A stretch of 64,000 bases of DNA from Opitutus terrae PB90-1 (GTDB lineage: Bacteria; Verrucomicrobiota; Verrucomicrobiia; Opitutales; Opitutaceae), in assembly GCF_000019965.1 (NCBI RefSeq), contig NC_010571.1, positions 4,783,001-4,847,000 on the forward strand, written 5' to 3'. Shown here piece by piece: positions 1 to 8,315 of this stretch (the first letter of the stretch is position 1; every line of letters starts with the position of its first letter). A program made the position numbers and the translations under genes. The notes under the pieces were generated by a model, which did no database searches, had not been told where the DNA came from, and was given only the letters and a program-made list of their open reading frames with translations.

Positions 1-24
1 GTCCGGTTCACGCGGAGGTCACCC

Positions 25-1029
25 ATGCCTAAACCGAAAGTCGCGTTCTACTGGTGTGCCGCCTGCGGCGGTTGCGAGGAAGCCATCGTCGATTTCGCCG
101 AGGACATTCTCGGCGTGATCGAAGCGGTCGACATTGTGTTCTGGCCGGTCGCGATGGATTTCAAGAAGAAGGACGTCGACGCGCTCCCGGACCAAGGTAT
201 CACCGCCACCTTTCTCAACGGCGCGATTCGCACCAGCGAGCAGGAGGAGATGGCGCAGCTGCTCCGCCGCAAGAGCCAGTTCCTGATCGCGTATGGCGCC
301 TGTGCGCACCTCGGCGGGATTCCGGGGCTGGCGAACCAGTTCGATCGCGAACAGCTGCTCAGCTACGTTTACGAACAGACGCCGACAATCGACAACCCCA
401 CCCACGTTCGGCCGCAACCGGCTCACCAAAACAACGGACATTCGCTCACGCTCCCCGAGTTTCGCCACACCGTCCGCTCGCTCGATCAGGTCGTCGCCGT
501 CGACTACTACATCCCCGGGTGTCCGCCGACGCCGAAGATCACCAAGGCCGCCATCACCGCCCTGCTCGAAGGCAAGCTCCCGCCGCGCGGCAGCGTGCTC
601 GCCCCCGATGTCGCGCTCTGCAACGAGTGCGCGCGCAAGCCGAGCAAGCCGGCCACGCTGAGCTTCACCGAGTTCAAGCGCCCACACCTCGCCAAAATCG
701 ATCCCGACCTCTGCCTGCTCGCCCAAGGCTTCGTCTGCATGGGCCCGGCCACGCGCGCCGGCTGCGAGGCGCTCTGCCCCGCTGGCAACATGCCGTGCAC
801 CGGCTGCTTCGGGCCGACCTCTCGCATCCGGGATCAGGGCGCAAAGATCCTCTCGTCCCTCGCCGCCAACGCCGTCGCCAAAACCGAAGCCGAAGCCGCC
901 GCCGTGCTCGCCGGCATTCCCGATCCCGTCGGCACATTCTACCGCTACGGTCTCGCGACCTCGATCCTCCGCGGTCGGATCGATCGCCCCGCCCCGTCTC
1001 CGCAGTCCGTCAGCCCGTCCGCCTCATGA
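25..1029 (+). CDS. [NiFe] hydrogenase small subunit, group 3 (Mvh/sulfhydrogenase-delta type)
   Basis: Electron-transferring small subunit of a cytoplasmic [NiFe] hydrogenase. The N-terminus carries the proximal-cluster ligands CAACGGC (Cys11, 14, 17), followed by YGACAHLGG and PGCPPTP, the classic set of small-subunit [4Fe-4S] ligands. There is no Tat signal, so the enzyme is soluble and not periplasmic. The C-terminal third holds further cysteine groups (LCNEC, GFVCMGP, CEALCP, CTGCFGP), suggesting extra iron-sulfur clusters as in the F420-non-reducing (MvhG) and sulfhydrogenase families. At 334 aa it is slightly longer than typical MvhG. Its stop overlaps the large-subunit start by 4 bp (ATGA). 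Assignment to group 3c rather than 3b or 3d is inference; diaphorase or Hdr partners would lie upstream, outside the window. Confidence 0.9.
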   Translation: MPKPKVAFYWCAACGGCEEAIVDFAEDILGVIEAVDIVFWPVAMDFKKKDVDALPDQGITATFLNGAIRTSEQEEMAQLLRRKSQFLIAYGACAHLGGIPGLANQFDREQLLSYVYEQTPTIDNPTHVRPQPAHQNNGHSLTLPEFRHTVRSLDQVVAVDYYIPGCPPTPKITKAAITALLEGKLPPRGSVLAPDVALCNECARKPSKPATLSFTEFKRPHLAKIDPDLCLLAQGFVCMGPATRAGCEALCPAGNMPCTGCFGPTSRIRDQGAKILSSLAANAVAKTEAEAAAVLAGIPDPVGTFYRYGLATSILRGRIDRPAPSPQSVSPSAS

Positions 1030-2555
1030 ATCCCGCCGTCGAAGCCTCCTGGAACGAAGCCCATCACCGTGCGGGCGCCGCCTACGCCGCCGCGCGCCGC
1101 CGCGTCACGATTGACCCGATCACGCGGCTCGAGGGTCACGGCAAGATCGATGTGTTCCTCGACGAGGCGGGCGACGTCGAGCGCGCGTATCTCCAGATAC
1201 CGGAGCTGCGCGGTTTTGAGGTTTTCAGTCTCGGCCGTCCCGCCGAGGACATGCCCCAGATCACGAGCCGGATTTGCGGCGTCTGTCCGACCGCGCACCA
1301 TATGGCGGCCACGAAGGCGCTCGACGATCTTTACCATGTCGAGCCGACGCCCGCGGCGCGGAAGATCCGCGAACTGGTCTACAACGCGTTCATGATCGAG
1401 GACCACTCGCTGCACGTTTACCTGCTGGGCGGTCCGGACTTCATCGTCGGCCCCCAGGCGCCCGCGGCCGAGCGCAACGTCATCGGCGTCATCAACAAAG
1501 TCGGACTCGAGGTCGGCAAGCGCGTGATCGCCACCCGCCGCCGGCTCCGCGAGCTGATCGCTTACTTCGGCGGCAAGGTCATCCATCCCGTGCTCGGACT
1601 GCCCGGCGGCGTCGCGAAGGGCCTCAAACCGGAGGATCTCGCCACGTTCCAGGCGCTGGCCGCCGACACACTGGATTTCGCCCAGTTCACCTTGCAGGTG
1701 TTCCGCGACCTCGTGATCGCCAACCAGGACTACGTGAAGCTGATCACATCCGATCCATACACCCACCGCACCTACTACATGGGACTCGTCGATGCGGCCA
1801 ACAAGGTGGCTTTCTACGACGGGCAGATCCGCGTCGTCGACGCCGACGGCCGGGAATACGCAAAGTTTCCGGTGCAACGCTACCGCGAGTTCATCGCCGA
1901 GCACGTCGAGCCGTGGAGCTACGTGAAATTCTGTTATCTGAAGCCGCTCGGCTGGCATGGCTTCGAGGAAGGCCCGGCCAGCAGCATCTACGCGGTCGCG
2001 CCGCTGGCGCGACTGAACGTCGCCGACGGCATGGCCACGCCGCTCGCACAGAAAGCCTACGACGAGTATTTCTCCGCTCTCGGCGGCAAACCGGTGCACC
2101 ACACGCTCGCCAATCACTGGGCGCGCGTCGTGGAGATCCTCGCCGCCGCCGAACGGATGGTCGAGCTGGTCAGCGATCCCGAGATTCTCAGCACCGACCT
2201 GCGGACGATCCCCACCGCGAAGCCCACCGTTGGCATCGGCGTCGTCGAGGCGCCGCGCGGCACGCTGTTCCACCACTACGAGACCGACGAACGCGGGCTG
2301 ATCACGCTCGCGAACCTGATCGTCGCCACCCAGAACAACGCCGCGCGCATCGCGATGAGCGTCGACCGGGCGGCGAAGAGTCTGATCAAGCAGGGCCAGG
2401 TTTCCGACGGGCTGATGAACATGATCGAGATGGCGTTCCGCGCCTACGATCCCTGCTTCGGCTGCGCCACGCACGCGCTGCCCGGCCACGTTCCGCTCAA
2501 GATCAATCTCTACAATCCCCAACGGCAACTCGTCCGCCAGCTCGTGCAGCAATGA
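1026..2555 (+). CDS. [NiFe] hydrogenase large (catalytic) subunit, group 3
   Basis: Catalytic subunit carrying the Ni-Fe centre. Both diagnostic cysteine pairs are present: RICGVCPTAH near residues 81-90 and DPCFGCATH near residues 474-482. About 26 residues follow the last motif; in this family such a C-terminal peptide is removed after the histidine by a dedicated protease, which is encoded just downstream. The start is the ATG embedded in the stop of the small subunit, giving translational coupling and a 509-aa product, a usual length. ITRLEGHGKI at the N-terminus is the conserved L0 motif. The motif style (CATH ending) resembles MvhA-type enzymes. A longer open frame extends upstream but only shadows the small-subunit gene. 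Confidence 0.93.
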   Translation: MNPAVEASWNEAHHRAGAAYAAARRRVTIDPITRLEGHGKIDVFLDEAGDVERAYLQIPELRGFEVFSLGRPAEDMPQITSRICGVCPTAHHMAATKALDDLYHVEPTPAARKIRELVYNAFMIEDHSLHVYLLGGPDFIVGPQAPAAERNVIGVINKVGLEVGKRVIATRRRLRELIAYFGGKVIHPVLGLPGGVAKGLKPEDLATFQALAADTLDFAQFTLQVFRDLVIANQDYVKLITSDPYTHRTYYMGLVDAANKVAFYDGQIRVVDADGREYAKFPVQRYREFIAEHVEPWSYVKFCYLKPLGWHGFEEGPASSIYAVAPLARLNVADGMATPLAQKAYDEYFSALGGKPVHHTLANHWARVVEILAAAERMVELVSDPEILSTDLRTIPTAKPTVGIGVVEAPRGTLFHHYETDERGLITLANLIVATQNNAARIAMSVDRAAKSLIKQGQVSDGLMNMIEMAFRAYDPCFGCATHALPGHVPLKINLYNPQRQLVRQLVQQ

Positions 2556-2681
2556 CGAGAACTCCTGTCTCCGCCTGAAGCGCACCGCCCGAACGTCGGC
2601 GCCCTCCGCGACCGACGGGAGGTTGATTCGCGCGACTGTCCGCCCCCAACAACTGATCGCTCCCCCAACCGTTTTCCCGCC

Positions 2682-3173
2682 GTGCAAAAAGTCCTCGTGC
2701 TTGGCTTGGGCAACGACCTGCTCACGGATGATGCCGTGGGTCTCCGGGTGGCGCGCGAAGTGCGTGAGCGCCTCGCGGCCGACCCGCGCATCGAAGTTCG
2801 CGAAACCACTGAAATGGGCCTCGGGCTGCTCGATTTCATCGTGGGACACGAAAGCCTCGTCGTGGTCGACTCGGTCGTCACCGGCGACCAATCGCCCGGC
2901 CACATCTACGAAACCGCGCCCGAAGACTTCCCCACGCGCGGCACGCGCTCGCCGCACGCGCTCGGCATCGATCGCATCTGCGCGATCGCCGAAAGCCGTG
3001 GCACGCCCGCGCCGCGCCGCGTGCGCATCGTCGCGATCGAGGTGGCTGATCCCTACACCGTCGGCACCGAAATGGCGCTGGAGGTCGAACAGGCGATCGA
3101 CGACGCCGCGGATCTGGTCGTGGAGCGCGCCCTCGAGTTTGCCTCGAGCCCGGCCGAGCCCCGGCCGGTGTAG
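2682..3173 (+). CDS. Hydrogenase maturation protease (HyaD/HybD/HoxW family)
   Basis: Nickel-dependent endopeptidase that clips the C-terminal peptide of the hydrogenase large subunit after metal insertion. The 163-aa product opens with LVLGLGNDLLTDDAVGLRV, containing the GNxLxxDDxxG motif of the family; the acidic residue there and the aspartate in VVVDSV correspond to nickel-binding positions. Translation appears to begin at GTG. It lies 126 bp after the large-subunit gene on the same strand, and the gap holds no other gene, so it is probably cotranscribed and specific for that enzyme. The general hyp maturation genes are not in this window. Confidence 0.88.
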   Translation: MQKVLVLGLGNDLLTDDAVGLRVAREVRERLAADPRIEVRETTEMGLGLLDFIVGHESLVVVDSVVTGDQSPGHIYETAPEDFPTRGTRSPHALGIDRICAIAESRGTPAPRRVRIVAIEVADPYTVGTEMALEVEQAIDDAADLVVERALEFASSPAEPRPV

Positions 3174-3185
3174 CCTCGGGTCTTC

Positions 3186-3241
3186 GCCGTCCTATCAGTC
3201 CTATTCATTCCTCTAGGACCTATACGTCCTAGAGGTCCTAT
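3186..3241. repeat. CCTAT-type tandem tract with 10-bp hairpin between convergent genes
   Basis: Low-complexity tract of repeated TCCTAT words containing a perfect 10-bp inverted repeat (arm CCTCTAGGAC, loop CTATAC, 3210-3235). It fills the 64-bp gap between two convergent genes and also contributes the TAG stop of the phosphatase gene on the minus strand. It could act as a bidirectional terminator, although no strong T-run follows. Confidence 0.6.
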
Positions 3242-4248
3242 CCTCCCGCCTTCATCAGCCGCCTGAGCACCGGCCGCACCTGCCGTGCGAGCGTGGCGTT
3301 CGCATACCCCACCCAAGCCACCGGAGTGGTCGTGTCCAGCAGCGCGCGCAAGGGCCCGCCTTCCGGCGCCTCGACGATCCCTCCCGCCTCCCGCAGGATA
3401 AGCTCGGTGCAGATGTCGTAAGGGTGACACGCCAGCGCGGTCGTCACCCCGAGCCGCGCGAAGATCTGCGGCCGCAGGTCCGCGATCATCCGATCATGCC
3501 CGACCAGCAACTCGTAGATCTGTCCGCCCGTGGTGAGATACTGATCGTCGAAGACCAAGGCCGTGTTCTGCGCATCGGCGCAGCCGAGTTCGCTCCACAT
3601 GCCCTCTTCAATTCGCGCCGCGGCCGCTTTGCCCTCGGGGAAAAACTTCACCAGCGACGCGAACCCGTGACGAAAGTCCCGCGCCCGCGACGGCTGCGGC
3701 CAATACCGCTTCGCCCGGCCAGTCCTTAAGTCCATCGCCGTGGCCACGACGCCCCGCCGTCCCGCGCCCTTGCAGACGCTGATCTGATCCGCCCGCCACT
3801 GCTTCGTGGTGGGCAGCTCCGTCATCACCGCGACCACGATGTCGCTCAACGCCGTGCGGCTGCCGCGTTGCGGCGCCAGCCCCGTCAGCACCCACGCGCT
3901 GCGTTTGTCATACATCAGGTTCCGCGTGCCGTCGATCGGATCGAGGATGCACTTGAACATCGTCTCGCTCACCGGCGTGCCGCGGGGCCACGTGACGACT
4001 TCGCCGTCCGGAATGCCCTCCATCACCAGTTCGACCGGCCAGCGGCGGGGCCATTGTGACTCGAACCACTCCATCACCACGGCTTCGCTCAGCTTGTCGA
4101 CGTGGTAGATGGTGTCGGCTTGGGTCACCGCCACGACCTTCGCGAAGCTGCGACCCTGGCGCGCCCGGCTCCGGATCAGCCGCTCGCGAATCGCCCGGTG
4201 CAACGCGCACAGCAACCGGCGCGCACGTTCAAGTTGCTGGGAGGTCAT
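3238..4248 (-). CDS. Inositol-monophosphatase-superfamily phosphatase
   Basis: Mg2+-dependent phosphatase of the IMPase/FBPase/CysQ fold. It shows the metal-binding signature DPIDGTRN (motif DxxDGT) and a C-terminal CHPYDICTELILREAGG segment equivalent to the WDxAAGxxIxxEAGG motif of the family. About 336 aa with the start at 4248 (MTSQQLERAR), which is longer than bacterial SuhB (about 267 aa); the extra length lies around and before the catalytic core. An in-frame upstream extension of 27 codons has no recognisable content. The substrate (inositol phosphate, PAP or a sugar bisphosphate) cannot be read from sequence. The stop codon lies inside a tandem repeat tract. Confidence 0.8.
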   Translation of the reverse strand: MTSQQLERARRLLCALHRAIRERLIRSRARQGRSFAKVVAVTQADTIYHVDKLSEAVVMEWFESQWPRRWPVELVMEGIPDGEVVTWPRGTPVSETMFKCILDPIDGTRNLMYDKRSAWVLTGLAPQRGSRTALSDIVVAVMTELPTTKQWRADQISVCKGAGRRGVVATAMDLRTGRAKRYWPQPSRARDFRHGFASLVKFFPEGKAAAARIEEGMWSELGCADAQNTALVFDDQYLTTGGQIYELLVGHDRMIADLRPQIFARLGVTTALACHPYDICTELILREAGGIVEAPEGGPLRALLDTTTPVAWVGYANATLARQVRPVLRRLMKAGG

Positions 4249-4581
4249 CGGCGCCAGCAAAACGCTTCGGCGAGGGTTTGGCGAACCGACACTGCCATGC
4301 TGGTCAGTTCGTTGCGGCCCCGGTTCCAAGCGTCCACGCGCGAGGGCAGCCGCAGCCCTGCGGCGGACACGATCGCAGGTACCGGGTTTTTCACGCCGGG
4401 CGGTTTGCGCGAATCCCCATCTGGGCCGACCGCAAAATGCACGAAGAAACGCTGCCCACGCGGGTTATGACAGTTCCTCCAAAAATTTAGGCCGCTCATT
4501 TTCCGGGACTTAAGAACTTCGTGAGCCGGCTGGCACGTTACGAGGTAAAGGGGGTGCGCTTACACACAACCACACTTCTCC
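4249..4581. other. Intergenic region between divergent phosphatase and sigma-factor genes
   Basis: Divergent gap of 333 bp. Short frames occur (an 84-codon one on the minus strand) but none resembles a known protein and they overlap the phosphatase start. The only structure found is a possible ECF promoter close to the sigma-factor gene. Confidence 0.5.
4514..4540 (+). promoter_or_regulatory. Possible ECF-type autoregulatory promoter
   Basis: GAACTT at 4514-4519 and CGTTA at 4536-4540, separated by 16 bp, resemble the GGAACTT / GTCnnA elements of RpoE-like ECF promoters. The site lies 42 bp before the ATG of an ECF sigma-factor gene, where autoregulation is common. This is only a motif match. 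Confidence 0.3.
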
Positions 4582-5325
4582 ATGCCAGCCACCACCCACC
4601 TCACCGCCAAAGCCTCCCGCTCCCACCCGTCGACCGAAAACCTCCGCCGGGCAACCCCCGACGCCGCGATCGATGACGAACTGGTTCGTCGCTTCGCGCA
4701 AGGGGACGAAGCCGCGTTCGTCGAGATCATGGAGCGCTACCGCGGCAAGATCTTCACCGTCACGCTCGGCCTGCTGCGCAACCACGCCGACGCCGAAGAG
4801 ATCACGCAGGACACCTTCATCCGCGCGCACCGCGGCCTGGCCAACTTCCGCGGCGACTCTTCGCTCGCGACCTGGCTCTATCGCATCGCTGTCAACTTGG
4901 CGCGCAATCGCTACTGGTATTTCTTCCGCCGCCGCCGGCAGGACTCGCTGTCGCTCGACTGCGCGTTGAGCGAGGACAGCGCGGCGACCTTCGCCGATCT
5001 GGTCGCCGACGTCGTGCAGGATCCGGCGCAGGAAACTGTGGCCGGCGAATTCTCGACGCTCGTCGATCTGTGCATGGAAAAGCTCGACGCCCGGCACCGC
5101 GAGATTCTCACGCTGCGCAACGTGCTCAACCGCTCCTACGAGGAAATCGCCACGACGCTCGGCATCAATGTCGGCACGGTCAAGAGCCGCATCGCCCGGG
5201 CCCGCGAGAACCTCCGCACGCTGCTGGCCGAGGCCTGCCCCGAGTTCGCTCCGGGGGCCGCACCCGGCGAGTGGTTCCTTCCGAGCCGCGCTACCTACGG
5301 CCGCCCCGCCATCGCCTGCGCCTGA
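4582..5325 (+). CDS. RNA polymerase sigma factor, ECF (RpoE/SigW-like)
   Basis: Alternative sigma factor of the extracytoplasmic-function class. Region 2 contains YRGKIFTVTLGLLRNHADAEEITQDTF-type sequence (residues about 53-80), followed by TWLYRIAVNLARNRYW. Region 4 (about residues 175-215) is a helix-turn-helix: SYEEIATTLGINVGTVKSRI. It has 247 aa; the first 30 or so residues are a poorly conserved extension, so a later start is possible. No anti-sigma gene follows directly; instead a strong hairpin terminator ends the unit, so it appears monocistronic. Target genes cannot be inferred. Confidence 0.9.
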   Translation: MPATTHLTAKASRSHPSTENLRRATPDAAIDDELVRRFAQGDEAAFVEIMERYRGKIFTVTLGLLRNHADAEEITQDTFIRAHRGLANFRGDSSLATWLYRIAVNLARNRYWYFFRRRRQDSLSLDCALSEDSAATFADLVADVVQDPAQETVAGEFSTLVDLCMEKLDARHREILTLRNVLNRSYEEIATTLGINVGTVKSRIARARENLRTLLAEACPEFAPGAAPGEWFLPSRATYGRPAIACA

Positions 5326-5351
5326 TTTCTGCCATAGTGGATTAACATTCG

Positions 5352-5400
5352 CAGCCAGATTGGTGTCACGATCATGACATCAATCTGGCTGTTGTGTTTT
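5352..5400 (+). terminator. Intrinsic terminator after the ECF sigma gene
   Basis: A 17-bp stem (arms 5352-5368 and 5375-5391, pairing throughout with one G-T wobble) with a 6-nt loop, followed by TTGTGTTTT. It lies 26 bp after the sigma-factor stop codon. Confidence 0.8.
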
Positions 5401-5586
5401 CCAGCACGACACGCCGCTCGCCGCCAGCTGCAGCTGCTTCCTGCTCCGAGCCCAATGAGCGGCTAGGAACGGCAGGGCCCGACCGCCGAGCCGGCCGCGA
5501 GGGACGAGCCGCGTCGAAACGATGTCCGGGGTTGCCAACACTGGCCGTTCCCAATCAGCCCGCTGCGACGCGGGCCGCCAGATCGC

Positions 5587-6702
5587 TCACCGGCGCAGCC
5601 CCAAAAACGCCGCCAGTTCCTTGAGCGCGCCTGCAGCCGCGTACCCGCGGCGCAACTTTTTCCCCGCGAGCAGCAGCTTGCGGGCGGTCCGGTCCGCCTT
5701 GGGGTCGACGTGTCCGACCAGTTCCGTCCCCGCCAGCACCGGCAGCGAATAGTGTCCGCGCACGCGCTTGTGCGCCGGCGTGTAAACTTCCCACGTGTAG
5801 TCGAACTGCCACAGCGCACGAGTGACGCGACGGTCGTAGATCAACGGATCCAGCGGCGCGAGCAGCTGCAGCCGCACCGCGGAATCCTGCGGCGCAGCCG
5901 CCACGGCGTCGATCAGCGGCACGTCCTCGCGCCGACAGTAGAGCAGCGGGCAGTCCGGGACCCTCACCGGCTGCACCACGTCCTCGACCAGCGGAAGCTC
6001 GTCGCGTTTCAGTGTCACCAACCGCCGCTGCCGCAATTTGGTGAGCACCAGCCAGCGCGCCGTGTCGTCCGCGGGCGGCGGCTTGATCGCCAGCACGCTG
6101 GCGGGCAGCACCCGCTCGGGCAGATCGTAGTGCCGGCGGTTGTTTTCGCGCCGGGCAATCAACACGCGTCCGTGAAAAAACAATTTCTGCAGCGTCGTTT
6201 TCGCCAGGGTCGAGCTGCCCCACACGCGCCGACCGCGGCGGTCATCGTCGATGTGTTCGGACGACAGCGGACCGCGCGCGCCGATCTCCCCGAGAATTCG
6301 TTCGGCCAGCTCGCGCTCACGCGGCGTCAGTCGGCCGGACCACGCGCCGCGCTGCCGTGCGCGCGCTTGCATCGCGGTCAGCAGGTGCGGCCACGCGTCC
6401 AACGGGAAAGCCACCAGGATCGAACTCGACGGCAGGTGGTGCTCGATCGCGCGGCGCTGCCCGGGCCCGAGTGCCGCGCCGTCACCGTGCAGGTGCCGCA
6501 TCAAATCGCCCTCGCGGTAGTCCCGCACGCGATTGCGCAGGATCAGGTCATGCATCCGTCCGCAGACGTTGACCGGATCAATCTGCACGTAGCCGTGATG
6601 AGCAAGCGCCACGCCCACATCGGCGACGCGCTCGTCGAGCAACACCGCGCGCCGGTGAAAGCGACGCGCGACCTCCGCGGTGAGTTCGAGGGCGGGCAGC
6701 AT
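5587..6702 (-). CDS. YcaQ/AlkX-type DNA glycosylase (HTH_42 family)
   Basis: Winged-helix protein of the AlkZ/YcaQ family, whose members excise alkylated bases and unhook interstrand crosslinks. The catalytic loop near residues 38-45 reads YVQIDPVN, a Q-x-D motif (Gln40, Asp42), which is the YcaQ/AlkX version rather than the QxQ of Streptomyces AlkZ. Other family-typical segments are RGRRVWGSSTLAKTTLQKLF and LLAPLDPLIYDRRVTRALW near the C-terminus. The start chosen, MLPALELTAE, gives 371 aa; 14 more in-frame codons lie upstream. It is 48 bp downstream of the thioredoxin-like gene on the same strand and may share its transcript. A DNA-repair role is inferred from the family. Confidence 0.85.
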   Translation of the reverse strand: MLPALELTAEVARRFHRRAVLLDERVADVGVALAHHGYVQIDPVNVCGRMHDLILRNRVRDYREGDLMRHLHGDGAALGPGQRRAIEHHLPSSSILVAFPLDAWPHLLTAMQARARQRGAWSGRLTPRERELAERILGEIGARGPLSSEHIDDDRRGRRVWGSSTLAKTTLQKLFFHGRVLIARRENNRRHYDLPERVLPASVLAIKPPPADDTARWLVLTKLRQRRLVTLKRDELPLVEDVVQPVRVPDCPLLYCRREDVPLIDAVAAAPQDSAVRLQLLAPLDPLIYDRRVTRALWQFDYTWEVYTPAHKRVRGHYSLPVLAGTELVGHVDPKADRTARKLLLAGKKLRRGYAAAGALKELAAFLGLRR

Positions 6703-6750
6703 GACTTGTCCGCTCGTGAATGCCGGCCGGCCGCATCGACGCAAGTATTG

Positions 6751-8082
6751 TCAACGCGCCGGTGCCAGCGCGCGCATCAATGCAAGCGGCGGCATGGCCT
6801 TGAGTCGCTGCAGCAGATCCTCGCCGCTGATCAGCACCAGTCCGTGCTCGGCGGCGAACTGCCGCGCCTCCGCGGTGAACCCGCCCGCCGAGACGAACCA
6901 CACGCCGTCGACGCCTTCCATCACCGTCGTCCCGAAAAATGTCCGCACGCCCTTCGCCGCCGCCAGTCCCGCGCTCGCCGCCTGGCAGCGCACCAGCACG
7001 CGCGGCTTCGGCTCGCTCGGATGCAGCAACGCGAGATCCGCCCCGCTGTCGGCCGGCCGCACTTGCACACGCGAGCCTTCGTATTCGAACAAGGCCGCTG
7101 CCACATCGCGCAGCCGTTCCTGCGACCACGCCGCGACGTCCGCCGGCGTCGGCAGGATCGTCGCCGGCCCGGTGTGGCTCGCCTCCGACTCGGCGGCCCG
7201 CCGGCGGATTAGCCACCAGCACAGGCCCAACACGATCACGGCGCCCGCCATAATCACCACACTCACCCGGCCCAGCGCGCCTCCTGCCAGGTTGCGGCCA
7301 GCCGGCGCTTCACCGGCGCGCGTGACCAGCGGCGAGGTCGTGGGTCGCGCCTCCGCGACTGCTGCAATCACCTGCTCGCGATACGTCGGCTCGCGGCGTT
7401 CCTTCGCCAGGTTTACTCGCGACACTTCCTGCCCGTCGGCGTCGACCAGCACGAGCGTCGGATAAGTCGTCACGTTGTAACGCTCCCGCAACACGGCGTT
7501 CTGCTCCCGCAGCGCGGGGGCCAGCGTGGTGGTGCGCGGAAAATCCAACCGCACCAGCACGAGGTCGCTCACCGCGGCCAGAAATTCAGGTGCATTCGCC
7601 ACCTCGGCTTCAAAGCGCTTCGACGGCGGCGACCAATCGGACCCCGTGAACAGCAGGAGCATCTGCGCGGCCCGGCTCGCCGCCTCCGCCTTCGCCGCCG
7701 CGATGTCGGCGAGCCAGGCGTCCTTTCTCGCGACCGCGACCGGCTTCTCCGCGACCGACGGCTTCGTGCTCGCCGTGGCCGCCGGCGGACGCGGCTTCGG
7801 TTTCGGCCACGGCACGTTGGGCGAAAAATCCATCCTTTCGACCACCCCATCCTTCAGCACCACCTGCCCCTGCGGATAGGTGAAGATCTCGCGGCCGCCG
7901 GACAACGACTGCCCGCTCGGCCAACCATACGCCGCCAGCACTTCGTCGCGTGTCGCGCCTGGGCCGACGACCGGGCTGTTCTCCGCCGCCGGCAGCAGCG
8001 TCGCCAGCAACAGCACTCCGAGCCACGACCAAATAAACCGGCTGCTGCGGTTTGTCCTGCTTCCTCCTGCTGGTGGGGTCAC
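6751..8082 (-). CDS. Membrane protein with degenerate thioredoxin and Mrr-nuclease-like domains
   Basis: A 443-aa multidomain protein of unknown function. From a GTG start it has a signal or anchor segment (residues about 16-33), a small domain ending near residue 92, a Pro/Lys-rich linker, a thioredoxin-like domain (about 121-245), a transmembrane helix (about 272-292) and a C-terminal domain (about 310-430) whose GVWFVSAGGFTAEARQFA segment matches Mrr-type restriction endonuclease domains. The usual thioredoxin WCxxC site reads DWSPPSKRF, so both cysteines are serine. The nuclease motif, normally QxK after a conserved aspartate, reads VRCQ (Asp349, Gln367), so the catalytic lysine appears lost. 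The start is uncertain because no ATG lies close to the signal segment. The domain reading is by eye. Confidence 0.65.
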   Translation of the reverse strand: MTPPAGGSRTNRSSRFIWSWLGVLLLATLLPAAENSPVVGPGATRDEVLAAYGWPSGQSLSGGREIFTYPQGQVVLKDGVVERMDFSPNVPWPKPKPRPPAATASTKPSVAEKPVAVARKDAWLADIAAAKAEAASRAAQMLLLFTGSDWSPPSKRFEAEVANAPEFLAAVSDLVLVRLDFPRTTTLAPALREQNAVLRERYNVTTYPTLVLVDADGQEVSRVNLAKERREPTYREQVIAAVAEARPTTSPLVTRAGEAPAGRNLAGGALGRVSVVIMAGAVIVLGLCWWLIRRRAAESEASHTGPATILPTPADVAAWSQERLRDVAAALFEYEGSRVQVRPADSGADLALLHPSEPKPRVLVRCQAASAGLAAAKGVRTFFGTTVMEGVDGVWFVSAGGFTAEARQFAAEHGLVLISGEDLLQRLKAMPPLALMRALAPAR

Positions 8083-8315
8083 GGCTCGTTTATCATGAAA
8101 CGGCTCTCCGTTGGCAACGCGAAGGTGAAACTCCGCCGGCCGCGCGCGCTTGGCACGACGGAGCCGTCTGTTTGCATGCACCGGCCTTGCTGTCCGTCCT
8201 GCGGCCGTTGCTCCGCCGCATTCAGCGCGAAGTGCGCAGCCCGGCCAAACTTCGTCCGGCACCACTCGATTTTCCGTGTGTTTCGCGTCCCCGATCGACT
8301 ATCACGTCCGCATTC

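Noticed and set aside
945-2957. 670-codon open frame on the minus strand
   Set aside because: It lies wholly antisense to the hydrogenase genes, is rich in Arg/Asp/Ala/Val/Gly of the type produced by antisense reading of GC-rich codons, and shows no domain.
4245-4499. 84-codon minus-strand frame upstream of the phosphatase gene
   Set aside because: It overlaps the phosphatase start, has no recognisable similarity and no evident ribosome-binding site.
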